Notes: generated from the sequence alone by a model not told the origin. A stretch of DNA of 64,000 nucleotides from Eulemur rufifrons (GCF_041146395.1 NC_090984.1:85447114-85511113), one strand, 5' to 3'. Counted from the first letter of the stretch, positions 12,441 through 25,200 are shown. Numbers and translations: made by a program.

Positions 12441-12750
12441 TTATTCACCCCATGGTTCTGGGTCCACCTCCCCTGAAGCACAGAGAGGGTAGCCGAGATC
12501 AAAATTCTGTTAACAAGGATGAAAAGGGGAAATTGCTGTTCAGTAGACAGCCCGTGGGCAGTGACTCCCTGACCTCCCACCTCTGAGCGTTTTCTTTCTT
12601 GCCATTTTTCAACAAACAGAACAGGGACATATTGAAAGATGTAGGAATGAGTTACCTGGCATTATCCAGTGAATGTTAGTCCTTGTCTAAATGCCATGTG
12701 ACTAATATACATATAATTGATATACAGTATATTATTTATTTGGTGGTTGG
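12441..12750. other. Unassigned sequence
   Basis: No recognised gene or repeat. Confidence 0.4.
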
Positions 12751-13050
12751 TTTTTTTTAAGAGACAGAGTCTCAGTCACCCAAACTGGAGTGTATTGGCC
12801 TGATTATAGCTCTCTGCAGCCTCAAACTCCTGGCTTCAAGTGATCTTCCCTGCCTCAGCCTCAACCGCAGCCTCCCAAGTAGCTGGGACTACAGGTATGT
12901 GCCACCAAGCATGGATAATTTTTAAATTTTATGTAGAGACAGGGTCTTGCTATGTTGCCTAGCTGGTCTTGAACTCCTGGCCTCAAGCAATCCTCCCACC
13001 TCAACCTCCCAATGTGCTGGGATTACAGGCATGAACCATCAAGCCTGGCC
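12751..13050 (-). mobile_element. Alu, old (AluJ-like) dimer
   Basis: Reverse-orientation dimer from poly(T) to 'aagcctggcc', with a short internal duplication ('cctcagcctcaaccgcagcctc'). Confidence 0.85.
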
Positions 13051-13289
13051 TCCCAATGTATTAACTATTTTAAAAATAACAACAACAGCAGCAACAAAAA
13101 AAACTAGTCTTTAACCACAGATAATTTGAGAAGCACTGCACTAGACCACATGGATTCTGATGGGATTTTGACAATGAAGATGTGTTATCCACATGGAAAC
13201 CATTGATATCACAATGAACCACAGTTCAATGATATCTGTGTGGTGCTTTGTAGTTTAAATGTCTGACTCATCTGAAACTCCCAATAACA

Positions 13290-13505
13290 ATATAGTGGCA
13301 TGATAAGGGCTCTGGAATCTTTGCTAAGTTTGGCTTTATACTATCTGTGCAACCTTGGTCAAATGGCTTAACTCTTCAAGTCTGTTTCTTTGTCTGACAT
13401 AACAATACCTCGTAGAGGTGTGTTTCCGATCAAATTAAACAATATATGTGAAGTACTTAGCATAATCTCTGGATCATATATTGTAAATGCAATAAATGTT
13501 GGATA
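13290..13505 (+). mobile_element. MIR SINE relic
   Basis: MIR in sense orientation: 'gggctctggaatctttgcta', 'gcaaccttggtcaaatggct' and 'cataacaatacctcgtagag', ending 'gcaataaatgttgg'. Confidence 0.75.
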
Positions 13506-13562
13506 TTAACAAACTGCAGTAAACACCATTATAAAATGGAGATCATATTCATCTACTATCAG

Positions 13563-13648
13563 ATGATTATAACCACGTTAGTACAGATCACTAACATGGT
13601 TCTATATATGCTATACATAGTGATCTGTACTAACGTGGTTATAATCAT
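13563..13648. repeat. Perfect 31-bp inverted repeat with 24-nt spacer
   Basis: Left arm 13,563-13,593 (starting atgattataaccacgttagt) is exactly complementary to right arm 13,618-13,648. The spacer 13,594-13,617 is A/T-rich. The pairing is uninterrupted, so the structure is either young or maintained. It does not match any transposon end I know. Confidence 0.9.
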
Positions 13649-14117
13649 TCATTAAACACTGAAGCACTATCAAGTGCACTACTCTTTTGTGGATAGCAGG
13701 ATTTAATCCTTGTCCTCCAGCAGTTTAGAATCCAGCAGGTGGTTTTAAATACAGACATGCAAGATGTGTGTGGAGTAAAATAAGGGTCATAAAGGAAGAG
13801 GAAAAAATTACAATAATCAATTTTTTGATTCCTATAACTAAGAGGAATCAAGAGGTTTTAAGGAGGACAGTATTTGAGATGAATCTGAAAAGATGAATTA
13901 AAGTTTTGTAACTGAGTCAAATATGACATGGAGTTTAAAGTGATCATGATATATTGAGTTAATATTGATAATATATTAAATAAGATATGCAGTTTGATGC
14001 TAAGATGTACATTATGACACCTATCTTCAATTGTTATTCTAATAAAAATGTGCATATAAAGGTCTATATGGATATATTATGGGGTTATTTCTTGGTGGTA
14101 AGATTATGGGAAATATT
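13649..14117. other. Unassigned A/T-rich sequence
   Basis: Nothing recognised. Confidence 0.4.
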
Positions 14118-14418
14118 TATTTATTATTATTATTGTTTTTTGAGACAGAGTCTTGTTCTGTTGTCAGGGCTAGGGTGCAATGGTGTCATCATAGCTCACT
14201 GCAACCTCTAGCTCCTGGGTTCAAGCAATTCTCCTGCCTCCCTCAAGTAGCTGGGACTACAAGAGGCACCACTACATCCAGCTAATTTTTCTATTTTTTG
14301 TAGAGACAGGGGCTCGCTATGTTGCACAGGCTGGTCTTGAACTCCTGGCTTCAGGTGATCCTTCAGCCTGAGCCTCCCAAAGTGCTAGGATTACAGGTGT
14401 GTGCCACTGCACCCAGCC
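14118..14418 (-). mobile_element. Alu, old dimer
   Basis: Reverse-orientation dimer, ending 'cactgcacccagcc'. Confidence 0.85.
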
Positions 14419-14419
14419 T

Positions 14420-14765
14420 ATTTTTTTTTAATTTTTATTTATTTATTATTTGGAGACAGTGTCGCTCTGTTGCTGGGGCTACAGTGCCATGATGTCAGCC
14501 TAGGTCACAGCCATGTGAAACTCCAGGGCTCAAGTGATCCTCCTGCCTCAGCCTACATAGTACCTGGGACTATAGGTGTGTACCACAATGCCCAGCTAAT
14601 TTTTTCTATTTTTAGTTGCCCAGCTAATTTTTTTTTTCTATTTTTAGCAGAGACAAGGGGTCTCGATTTTGCTCTAGCTGGCCTCGAACTCCTGACCTGA
14701 AGCGATCCTCCCACCTTGGCCTCCCAGAGTGCTAGGATTACACGCATGAGCCACAGCCCCCAGCC
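14420..14765 (-). mobile_element. Alu, old dimer, adjacent to the previous one
   Basis: Reverse-orientation dimer with a short duplicated linker ('gcccagctaattttttcta' occurs twice near 14,590 and 14,620). Confidence 0.85.
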
Positions 14766-14899
14766 CAGGTTATTTTTTAAAATTATCTTTTCATTTTCTT
14801 TTTACTTTTTGATAGTTATGATTTTACACATATATGTTATGAGTTTTATAATTGGACAAAACTACTTTTTTAAGGACAAGCTAAAATCAAAGTTGCTGA

Positions 14900-15560
14900 T
14901 TTAAGTGTAACTTGGTACAACTGTTACTGTCCTCCGAGAGTAGGTTCTTTCAGGTTCTTGGTGATTATGGGAAGAAAAGAATTTCAGGACACACCACTTA
15001 AGCCAAGACACGCAGCTTTTATTGAGGGCAAAAGTGAAAGTACACTCTCTCAAGAGAGAGGGAGCAGGCAGGCTTGAATAGTGCAGCTGCACTGGGAGGA
15101 CGAGGGTTTTGGTCTTAGGAAGTCTTGCTAATTGAGCAGAGGAATGTTGAAGGCTAAGAGGTTGGCTTTTACTAAGAATCTGGGTAGTAATTCCTAGGAT
15201 TGGGTTCCTTGCCATTTTCATGCTTTATATAGTTGTTTTGGAACTGTCATGGCAATTTCAAGGGTGAAGAAATTTTAAAACCACAATACAAATGACATTG
15301 TAATTAGCCAAAGTTCATGTAAGGTAACCCAGACAGCTGACAAGTCAGTTGAAGCCAGTCCTTGTCTCTGGTTATCAATTCTCCACCCCTTACTCAGACT
15401 TTACTAGCTGTACCCACACTGGATGTCCTTGCATCCAGCTCCTAGCCTAGTAGCCTCCTTACCTTCTGCCTGAGGATTGTTAATTTCAATACCTGCACCC
15501 ACTCTGCAAGGCCCTGCATCTGGTCTCAGCCCTGCCTCCTACTCCAACACAACCTTTCAA
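14900..15560 (-). mobile_element. Possible LTR, reverse orientation, unnamed
   Basis: Contains 'gcagcttttattgagggca', which reads as a polyadenylation-type signal on the minus strand, within a stretch of LTR-like composition. Not found in copy 2. Tentative. Confidence 0.35.
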
Positions 15561-16284
15561 AAATCATTTGTATTAATAACTATAAAAGTGTTTTCCATGT
15601 CATGAGTTGTTTAAATAAGTGTTGATACTCTTTCATCTAGTAATTCCATTTCTGGGTATCTATCTTAAAAAAAATCTACATTCATGAAGATGTTCTACAA
15701 TTTCTTTATCATGGTAAAAAGAGAAGGACATAAGTTATGTCCAATAGGAATTAATGAATATAATAGGGAATAGGGAATTAATGCAGTATATTTCATATTT
15801 CATATGTCCACTTAATTTAATTTTATGCATCTGTTAAGTTGGTTATGAAGCTTATGTAGAAATATGAGAAATACTTATGAAAGTGAAATGACAGGATCCA
15901 AAACTACGTTCATGGTATGATTACAACATTTATAAAATAAATATGAGTGGGGAAAAAGTTCCAAAAGAAAATACGCCAAATGCTAAGAGTGGCTGTGTTA
16001 GGATGAAGGATTTTTCTTTATCGTCCTTATGTCTTTCAATGTGGTTAAAATTACTTTTACAATGAAGACAATGATAATTTCAAAGGTTGGAGATAAAAAG
16101 CTTCCTCGCTGGCCCTCTGATTTGAATATAAAGTATTAAAAACCCATTTTATATTCATCATTAACAAATCTGTAGGCTTCTACAGACTTTAACAGTTTGA
16201 GATTGTCAACCTCAAAGTGTATCTACTTTCTGGTAGGTATTCCTGCCATGATTTGCATGGAAAGGCATGACAGTCAGAAGGGAC

Positions 16285-16385
16285 TCTTCCATCCTCTTCA
16301 GTTTACAAATTGGATCGCTGAAGCTCAGCCCTCAGCCCTCTTAGTAGCAGAACCAAGACTGGGACCCAAGTTTGCTAGGCTATCG
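16285..16385 (-). mobile_element. MIR-like relic inside the homogenised tract
   Basis: 'cagtttacaaattggatcgc' and 'cagaaccaagactgggaccc' resemble the MIR core in reverse. Identical in copy 2 (56,705-56,805). Confidence 0.45.
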
Positions 16386-16559
16386 AACAGTATCTAATCC
16401 CATTTATAGCTTCGGGTCCGCCCTGAGTATTAATAAACTTGTCAGGTCTGTTGACTGCACCCTGGCGTCACTCCCGTTCTGGCTGGCCTGTGGGTTTGAC
16501 TCCCTTTCCTGCAGTCATGCTCAAGCTCTATCGCTCTGTCACGCCGCGACCCGAGAGGC

Positions 16560-17560
16560 TTAGCCCTGATCTCCCTTTTCACGTTCCCCCTTCTCGCCCC
16601 CATTATCCGGCAGGGGGCGCTGCGACCCCCCTGGTTCCCTGGCCCCTCCCCCCGGCCAACCGTCGATTGGGCCGGCGCGTGACGTCACGCCGCTTTAGCC
16701 ACACAAATGGGTTTCGGGGCGAGCGTTGGGCTCCGCCTCAGCTGTGGGGAGCTATCCCGGCTTCCAGCCGCCGCCGGCGTAGCGGGCTGGTGCATCCCCG
16801 GGCCAGGCCCGGGCCCGGGCCGGAGCGCAGGTGGGTCGGGGCCGGAGTGGGGCGTGGCGTGAGGGCGGCGCGGCTGGGGTCCCGTGGCGGCCACGGTTGC
16901 CGCTCGGGGGCGCCCGGGGAGTGGGGGCGGAGGCGCGGCCGGTGCCCGCAGGTCTGGGGCTCGCGGCCGCCCGGCGCGTGCGGAGTAGGGGCCCGGCGGC
17001 CTGCGCCTTCTGGGCTGCCCTCAGCCGACGCACGCGTCCGGCGCTAAGCGTCTCCGGGGGCCACGGAGGGTTCCGCGGGCCGGCGGGCGGGAGCGGGGTC
17101 CCGGGTCGGGGTTGAAGCCGAGGAGATCACTGATAGGTCTTGAGCAGGCACCGGACCGGCGCTCCCACCCGCGATACCGCGCGGGTGAGGAAGTAGGGCT
17201 CTGGGTGGGGGTCGCCTCGGCCCTGTCGCACCCGGCCACTGTGTCCGTCTCTGCCCCAGCGCAGGTGAGCTGGCGCTTGTCCTTAACCTTCCTCGGGGAC
17301 GGGGCAGGACGAGGGTCGGATGCTTCCCTGGCCTGGGCGGGCGCCAGTCTGCTGCGGTTCGGCCCCAGTCCGCGATTAAGTCATAATAATACTGTGGGTC
17401 CGCGTGTCTGTGACGTCAGGGGTTTCCAGGCGATGGGCCGTGATGTCACTGCAGGCCCGGGCTGGGACCTGAGCGCGCGGAAGGGCCAGGAGGACCAGCA
17501 GGGGAGGAAAAGGAAGTTCGGTCCTCTGTCAACGCCTGGGATCGTAACGGGTTTGAATGG
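16560..17560 (+). promoter_or_regulatory. CpG-island promoter, copy 1
   Basis: A strongly CpG-rich stretch in an A/T-rich setting. It holds an inverted CCAAT (attgg, 16,666-16,670), a perfect CRE palindrome TGACGTCA at 16,680-16,687, a second TGACGTCA at 17,411-17,418, and several GC boxes (cccctccc, ggggcgg-like). The closely spaced CCAAT and CRE suggest a TATA-less plus-strand start near 16,710-16,760. A candidate noncoding first exon ends with GCGCAG|GTGGGT at about 16,830. The long frames in this stretch are GC artefacts: the copy-2 equivalent carries a one-base indel in the longest of them. Which gene it served is not proven. By recalled human gene order it could be the FBXO34 5' end; it now also lies upstream of the galectin-3 exons. 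Confidence 0.75.
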
Positions 17561-17876
17561 AAAGTTGTTTGATACTGGCGTTTTACAATTTTAATGTAAT
17601 AGCTATCAAGGTCTTTAACTTAATTTTAAACTAGGACCGTTATTACAGTTAAATATGAGACACATTTGATTTAGAAAAATCTAAGGTAGGAGGCTTTGGG
17701 GGGAGGGTTGGGTGTGTAATGTAAATGCCTTGGTGAAGCTGAACTTAGTTGGATGGCTTAAAAAATAGAACCAGTTGGTGTATTGATAGTTTGGTTTGCT
17801 TTACTTTTGTGTGTTGGACATTATCTGCTAGAGCATTTTTTGTTAGCAAATGGCCAGGAAGAGGGAGTCGGATTTT

Positions 17877-18010
17877 GCCATCTATGAGGAACGGGCCCTT
17901 AGTAGAACACTGAATCTGCCAGTGCCTTGATCTGGGACTTCTCAGCTTTCAGAACTGCGAACAATAAATTTCTGTTGATTATAAATAACACAATGTAAGG
18001 TATTTTATTG
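17877..18010 (+). mobile_element. 3' half of an LTR/MER-type repeat, truncated in copy 1
   Basis: Matches 62,937-63,075. In copy 2 the same element is complete from about 62,757 ('tatggtctgaatgttggtgt'). In copy 1 its 5' half is missing and the remainder is joined directly to block C. Confidence 0.75.
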
Positions 18011-18411
18011 TATTAAAAGCACCTGACCAGACAATTAATAGCACCTGACCAAAGAGAAGTCTTTAAGAATCTAGAGAGAGGGTTCTGTTTGTTTGTTTGT
18101 TTTGTTTTTTAAAGCCTATATTATTAGAAGTTTTGCTGTAAAGTGTAGGAAACAAGGTTGGGACCAGATTTTGGAGAGAGTTTGAGTATTACTTTATACC
18201 CAATGACAGTTTTTGAGGAAGGAAATAATGTGAAGAACAGATCTTTTTGTTAAATCTTTATCCTATTAGTCATCTTTGATAGTTGTGTAGAAGACCTTCA
18301 TTCTTTGAGTTCTCTCTTCTCTTTAGTTCTTTGCTTATCTCTAAATTCTCAGCTTTGCTGGCAATTCCTTCTCTTCCAGATTCAGACTATCTAGAGTTTT
18401 TTGTTTGTTTG

Positions 18412-18694
18412 TTTGTTTTTGAGACAGGGTCTTTTTTTGTCCCGGAGTGCAGTGACGTGATCATAGCTGACTACAGCCTCAAACTGCTGGGCTCAAGTGG
18501 TCCTCCCACCTCAGCCTCCTGAGTAGCTGGGACCGTAGGTTTGTACCAGTACACCTGGCTAATTTCTCTAGTTTTTTAGTAATAGATTCTCACTGTGTTG
18601 CCGAGGCTGGTCTCAAACTCCTGGCCTCAAGTGATCCTCGCTCCTCAGCTTCCCAGAGTGCTAGGATTATAGGTGTAAGCCACTGTGCCTTGCC
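18412..18694 (-). mobile_element. Alu, old dimer; right edge of the duplication
   Basis: Reverse-orientation dimer, homologous to the Alu at 63,436-63,704 until about 18,640, where similarity ends. Confidence 0.85.
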
Positions 18695-20062
18695 TAAAGC
18701 TCTCTTTTTTGACCCATTATTGCTCCCTATAATCCAGCCCTTACCTCTCAGGGCTTCTCAGTGATAATTTTACCCAGGTCATGTCTACATTTACATCCAT
18801 CAACTGTTGACTCTTGTCAGGTTTGTAACTACTGAGATGCTGCTGCTTTTGTATATTCCTGTTTGCTTTGTACTTACTGTTTAGGAACCTGTAGCAGAGC
18901 ATTTGCTCTAAGTAGTTGTAGCAAACAGGATTTATTGAGATAGAAAGATACGTAAACTTTGAGTGAGCTGAATGAAGAGATTAGACTGAACTTGTAAGAA
19001 CAAACCCCAAAATGACAGTGCAGAACTTGCCTGCTAAGGGGCTCCTGCCACCATAAACCCTAGGACTATGTTGTTGAATCAGAAAGCAGCTGCCACCATA
19101 TTCAGCGGAAATTTAGCTTTTTGGGTAGAACTGTCATTTCATGTTCTTTCTGTCCTCTGTATCTTAGGCAGGTATACCTGCTTGTCCACACTTATAGGTC
19201 ATCTGTGAAACCTTAGCGTTATCTATTTAAAACAGGAAATGCATGTGAGAACTTGACTGGAGTGAGTATTGAGTCAGCAGTACACTCAGGTGTGAAAAAC
19301 TGAACTCATTTTTCTCAGATTCTGTCAATGTCACAAAGTTAAGCCTTCTCTAAGTTTGCTGTTTCTGTCCAGAGACGTGGGTATTGTTTGTTTTCTTAGA
19401 TAGAAACTATTGAAATCAATTGTATAGTATAATTTAGATTTTTTTATGCTAATATAATAGAAAACCAAGTCAAATTCACTGACTTGCAGTATTAAAAAGT
19501 CCAAAAGTGAAGTTTGATCCAATTATACTTATGTGATCGGACCTCATCTTTCTCTTGCTTTATTTAATGAGCTCAGCCTCTGTGGCGTGTTGGTCCTTTT
19601 GTGGTCACAGCATGTGTGTGTGGCACCTCAAGCCCTACATCCTCCTGCTGTCAAGTCTAGAGGAAAATACAGAGGACTACCGTATAAAGAAAACCAGTTA
19701 TATTAAAATACCATTATAAAAACATTTTTAAAATTGTTAATGATATTTGCTTCTTTATTAAAAAGATTTAGTGTGAGTCTAATAATTTCCAAGTGGTAAT
19801 GAGTATTATCACTATTTGGAGGTGTCTGTATCCAATGGTCCTGCAATAGGAAAATACCTGATTTCTACTGCTGACAAAGTGAACCAATATTGCTAATGCT
19901 ATTGTGGTATGTTGCCTGAGTTCATAGTAGAAGGAAGTGCTAAATTACAGTTGGAGGTTAGTGAAAATTTACAATTTTTTTCTTCACCTGAGTTTATAGA
20001 TAACCCTGAATTCTATCCATAAATCCTTGGAGGGTTTGTGAACCTCAACTTAAGAATGACTG
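18695..20062. other. Unassigned sequence
   Basis: Single-copy in this window and A/T-rich in its later part. No gene recognised. A minus-strand frame at 19,331-19,522 has no protein features. Confidence 0.4.
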
Positions 20063-20399
20063 GCGGGGCATGGTGGCTCACGCCTGTAATCCTAGCACTC
20101 TGGGAGGCCGAGGCGGGTGGATCGCTCAAGGTCAGGAGTTCGAGACCAGCCTGAGCAAGAGTGAGACCCCCGTCTCTACTAAAAAAACTAGAAAGAAATT
20201 ATCTGGCCAACTAAAATATATATAGAAAAAATTAGCCGGGCATGGTGGCACATGCCTGTAGTCCCAGCTACTCGGGAGGCTGAGGCGGTAGGATCGCTTG
20301 AGCCCAGGAGTTTGAGATTGCTGTGAGCTAGGCTGAGTGCCACGGCACTCACTCTAGCCTGGGCAACAAAGCGAGACTCTGTCTCAAAAAATAAAAAAA
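20063..20399 (+). mobile_element. Alu, strepsirrhine type
   Basis: Complete dimer. The left flank 'agaatgactgg' resembles 'agaacgactgcc' after the following partial Alu, so the pair may have arrived as one unit. Confidence 0.88.
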
Positions 20400-20596
20400 A
20401 AATAAAATAAAAAAATAAAATAAAATAAAAATATATATAGAAAAATTAGCCGGGCATGGTGACGCATGTCTGTAGTCGGGAGGCTGAGGCAGAAGGATTG
20501 CTTGAGCCCAGGAGTTTGAGGTTGCTGTGAGCTGGGCTGATGCCACGGCACTCTAGCCCAGGCAACAGAGTGAGACTCTGTCTCAAAAAAAAAAAC
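20400..20596 (+). mobile_element. Partial Alu (linker plus right arm), tandem to the previous one
   Basis: Starts in the A/T-rich linker ('aaatatatatagaaaaatta') and contains only the right arm, with a short deletion. Confidence 0.8.
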
Positions 20597-21235
20597 AGAA
20601 CGACTGCCAGAAGAGAATTTCTCTTCCCAGTAGCTCAAGAAATGTCTTCTTGTGTCTCATTGGCCTTGGGTTGTATTATCACTTCTGAACCAATCACTAA
20701 GCCCAGAGAAATAGGGTATCCTAATTGGTTTAGCCAACCTGGGCCTACCTCTGGAGCTGGGGATCATTCCTACCTAACAGCATAATGGGAGGCAGTGGAT
20801 TCCAAAGGGAAAATGAAGAGGCAGTGGATGCTGAGTAACAGGTGTCCCTTATGTCATCTTTAGTCCATCCTCTCTTCTTTGTTCCCATAGTCAACGAGTT
20901 GTTAAATCTTAGTGAAACTTCCATTTGGATTTGTCTTTTCCCATTTAATCTCTCTGCTAATATTTTAAGCCCCCAGTGTGGAATGTATGGGATAGTCCAT
21001 TGGATTTTATAAATTGACATGATTTCTTATTTGTTATGAATGTGTGCTGCTTTAGTTGTTCAATAAGCCTTTCACATATTTTGACCATGTTGTCTACAGC
21101 CACTTATGTGTTATGATGTATATATTGGTTTTCATCCACAATTCCTGACTCATAACTCTTATAGTCCTTGTTACAGTCGTTTGTTATGATCTTCGTTGCC
21201 TTAGGCCTCAGGAAACAGAATCTTTCTGGCTTCCC
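20597..21235. other. Unassigned sequence
   Basis: No recognisable gene or repeat. Short frames are not convincing. Confidence 0.4.
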
Positions 21236-21495
21236 CCACCTTTCCCATTGTGGGTCATAAGACTCTCATTCCAGAGAGAGTCCCACCCCGTAGCCTGAAG
21301 GCTAATCACATTTCAGCATGGTTCTCCATAAAAACCTAAGAGGTCTGGGTTCAGTGAGTGTCCACCTGAACACGTGGAGGTACCTGGAGGGTGGTGCGCC
21401 CAAGGGAAGGCCTGGAAGCCCCTCTGCACCCTTTCCCCCATGCCTCGCACTATTCATCTCTTCCTCTGTATCCTTTATACTAGGTCATTAAATAT
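21236..21495 (+). repeat. Old interspersed repeat, left part (same family as 1255-1620)
   Basis: Shares 'cacgtggaggtacctggagg' with the minus-strand copy near 1,300. It is interrupted by a mariner element and resumes at about 22,776. Confidence 0.5.
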
Positions 21496-22775
21496 GAAAT
21501 GTCTGATTTCGAATCAAAAGTTTATTATATCTCACACAAGAAGCAGTACAATTAAAGTATGTGCCTAAACTATGGGCACAATTTTGCCATCTTAACAGTA
21601 GCTTGTTTATGCCAATAGCAAAGAAGTCTGGAGAGCAAGTGGTAATGAAATCGTGAAAGATGTTTTCCACAGCTTGTTGTGAATTGAATATTTTTCCTTG
21701 CAAGAAAGGGGTCCAAAGCCTGGAAGAAGTGGTAGTCATTTGGTGCAAGGTCTGGTCAATACGGTGGATGACGGAATTTCCAAGTCTAGCTTCTGTAGTT
21801 TGAGCAGCATCATGTGTGCGACATGTGGTTAAGTGTTGTTTTCCAGAAGGATTGGCCTGTCTCTGTTGACCAATGTCGGCTGCTTAATGGCGAGCACCCT
21901 CATCATTTCATCCAACTGGCTGCAGTAGACATCCGCTATAATCAACTGACCAGGTTTCATGAAGCTGTGGCGGATAATACCAGTGCTGGACCACCAAACA
22001 GACACCATTAGCTTTTTTTGATGAATATTTGAGTTTGGACTGTGTTCCTTCACTTCATCTTTATCCAACCATTGTGTCGAACACTTGCGATTGTCAAAAA
22101 GAACCTGTTTTTCATCACATGTAACAATAGGGTGTAGAAATGGGTCCTCTTTATGTCCTGACAACAGAGAAAGGCAAGCTTCTAGATGATTTCTGGCGCT
22201 CGTTTAATTCATGCAGAACCCATCTATACAGCTTCTTTATCTTGCTGATTTGTTTCAAGTGGTCCAATATTGTTGGAATAGTAACGTTGAACCTTGCTGC
22301 TATTCATGAGTAGGTTGAGATGGATTCACTTCCACTACAGCTTTCACCCCCTCATCCACCTTGGCCTCAGGTCACCTGCGTGGCTCATTTTTCAAGATTA
22401 AAATCACCACAGCGGAACTTCTCAAACCATCAGTGTACTATGCATGAATTAGCCATATCCTTCCCAAACACTTCGCTGATGTTTTGAGCTGTCTGCACTG
22501 CATTGGTTCCACGACAGAACTCCTATTCAATAATAACACAAATTTTTTACTTACCCAGAGTTTCACAAAAATTGCTCTAAAAAGAATTTGAAAGATAATC
22601 ACAAGCCAAACAGTGCTTTTGAAACAATGAGGATGTACCTTCACAATAAAAAATAAGAAGTATAAAAGTGAAAATGTTGGAGATATCAACTATGTAATGC
22701 AGTACTTAAGAAATAGAACATTTCATACTTGATAACCTAACAACCTTTGTAATAAACTGATAAACCTAAGTAAGT
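21496..22775 (-). mobile_element. Mariner-family DNA transposon relic (HSMAR-like)
   Basis: Minus-strand translation in broken frames gives the mariner transposase order. The N-terminal DNA-binding part is at about 22,689-22,400. The catalytic core is at 22,164-21,829, with FLHPIVTCDEKQVLFDNRK containing the first catalytic Asp, then WLDKDEVKEH and a VWWSSTGIIRHSF segment. The C-terminal part is at 21,748-21,530, with YHFF-like and LLRWQNCAH motifs. Frameshifts and stops separate the parts, so no transposase is made. The length of about 1.3 kb fits a full-length mariner. It sits inside an older repeat. Confidence 0.85.
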
Positions 22776-23160
22776 TTTTTCTGTGAGTTTTTTTTTTAGC
22801 CGCTCCAGCAAATTAATCAAACCCAAAGAGAGTGTCGTGGAAACCTCAACTCGAAGCTAGTTGGTAAGAAGCTCTGGAGGCCCGGACTTGGAACTTGTGT
22901 GGGGTGGGGGGCAGTTTTGGGGACTGAGCCCTCACCCTGTTGGATCTGACGGTATCTCCAGGTAGTTAGTGTCAGAATTGAATTAGAGGACACTTAGCTG
23001 GTGTCTGCTGGTTGGTGTGCATGGGGAAAACATGTGACTTTTGGTCACACAAATCATCTTTTGTCTTGATTGTGGTGGAGTTTAGAGGAAGGTACAGTTT
23101 GAGGAGTTTTTCCTAAAGCAGCATTTTTTCTGCAGCATTAACAATGTCACCTTCATTGTT
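22776..23160 (+). repeat. Old interspersed repeat, right part
   Basis: Resumes the element cut by the mariner: 'agccgctccagcaaattaat', then 'gttggatctgacggtatctc'. Family not named. Confidence 0.45.
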
Positions 23161-23214
23161 GTGTGCTGGGTTTTGACTGTGACCTGTCATATGAGGTCAG
23201 GTGTGGAATTTTCC

Positions 23215-23400
23215 ATTTGTGTGTCATGTCAGTGCTCAGAAAGTTTTGGATTTTGGAGCATTTTGGATTTCAGATTTTGCGACTAGGACTGCTCCATCTG
23301 TACTGTCAGCCAGAAGGTGTAAGTGATGTCTCCTTTATGGGTTTTAAATGTATTTACCTCTTAAGAGATTGTTTGTAATTGGGATGGATCAGTTGCTGTT
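23215..23400 (+). mobile_element. Tigger/MER44-type relic
   Basis: 'gttttggattttggagcatt' and 'tggatttcagattttgcgac' are typical of Tigger-derived non-autonomous elements. A similar relic is at 27,955-28,440. Confidence 0.5.
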
Positions 23401-24415
23401 TGGTGCCTTCTGTCTTATGATCTGGATAGTCATTTTTTGGCACTGGTGCAAGAAACAGCTTTCAAAAACAAAAATCCAAAATTTTATGGATATTGCTGAA
23501 GTAAAGGAACATTTTTTATTTTGTGCAATTTTATTATCAGTATTACTTAGAAAAAAGTACATGAAAATTGAATAAAATTATATACACTAATCATAGCTAC
23601 ACAAATATAGACCAAGACTTGGAAGACTGCAAAATTAAATGGTCTAGTAAAAGTAGGTAGATTTTTAGTAACTCTTGTTACATTGTTTATGCCGTGAAAA
23701 GGGAAGAGTTTATATATACATATTTTAAAATAGTTTTGAAAGCCATCTAAGACCTAAGATCAGAAATCCTCATTTTATTTCAATTTCTAATCTGATTTGT
23801 AGACTTTGAAATGATCCTTTTTGTAACTCTTTAGAATCTGTACTCCTCTAGTAAGAAAAGCTTTATATGACTTCTTCAGTTAATCAGAAAAAAGGCCTGT
23901 TGTTCTTTTTGATTTAGCTAGCCACCTTTGTGCTACCCTAAGATCAGATAATGAGAAATTAAAAGAAACATAGTCTATATTTCAAGCAGCAAAATGGCAA
24001 CCCCAGTGCTTCTCTTTTTGGTTTAAATGTTTTCTTGCCCCTGTTCTCAGCATTCTGCTTTACTTTCCCTGCTTCCAACATTTTTTTTGGTCATTTTTGT
24101 ATCCAGTGGTTCTTGGGTAATCAGTTCAATGTGGGATCATCTTGAAACCAAAGAGTCATATAAATCTTCAAATCATTGAAGTCTGCATATACCAAAATTT
24201 CCAAATGAATTTAAGCTGTGTATTTGTAGGATGAAAGAGCATTTTTTTTTTTTTTTGAATAATGTTTTCCCATGGTTTCAAGTGCAAAAGGTACAAAAGG
24301 TTTCTTTTTGTTCTGTGTCTTGGGCACACTTTCCCCTTCTCTAGAAGCAACCCATGTTATTAGTTTATTAGTCTTCTAGTATGTATTCTAGTCTCCCTAT
24401 TTACTTTCTTTCTTT
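23401..24415. other. Unassigned sequence
   Basis: A/T-rich; no gene recognised. Confidence 0.4.
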
Positions 24416-24439
24416 TTTTTTTTTTTTTGTTTTTTTTTT

Positions 24440-25200
<761 letters not shown>

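Larger units (their letters stand above)
15695..17875 (+). repeat. Duplication block C (copy 1), contains the CpG island
   Basis: Matches 56,123-58,300. At both ends the copies differ by about 5-6%. Between 16,081 and about 17,698 I count only about five differences. Confidence 0.9.

Noticed and set aside
16439..17047. 202-codon open frame in the CpG island
   Set aside because: It is GC-driven. The copy-2 equivalent is frameshifted by one base while the surrounding DNA is nearly identical, and the translation has no family features.
17112..17594. 160-codon open frame, identical in both promoter copies
   Set aside because: Identity is explained by gene conversion of the whole tract. It crosses probable splice donors and shows no domain.
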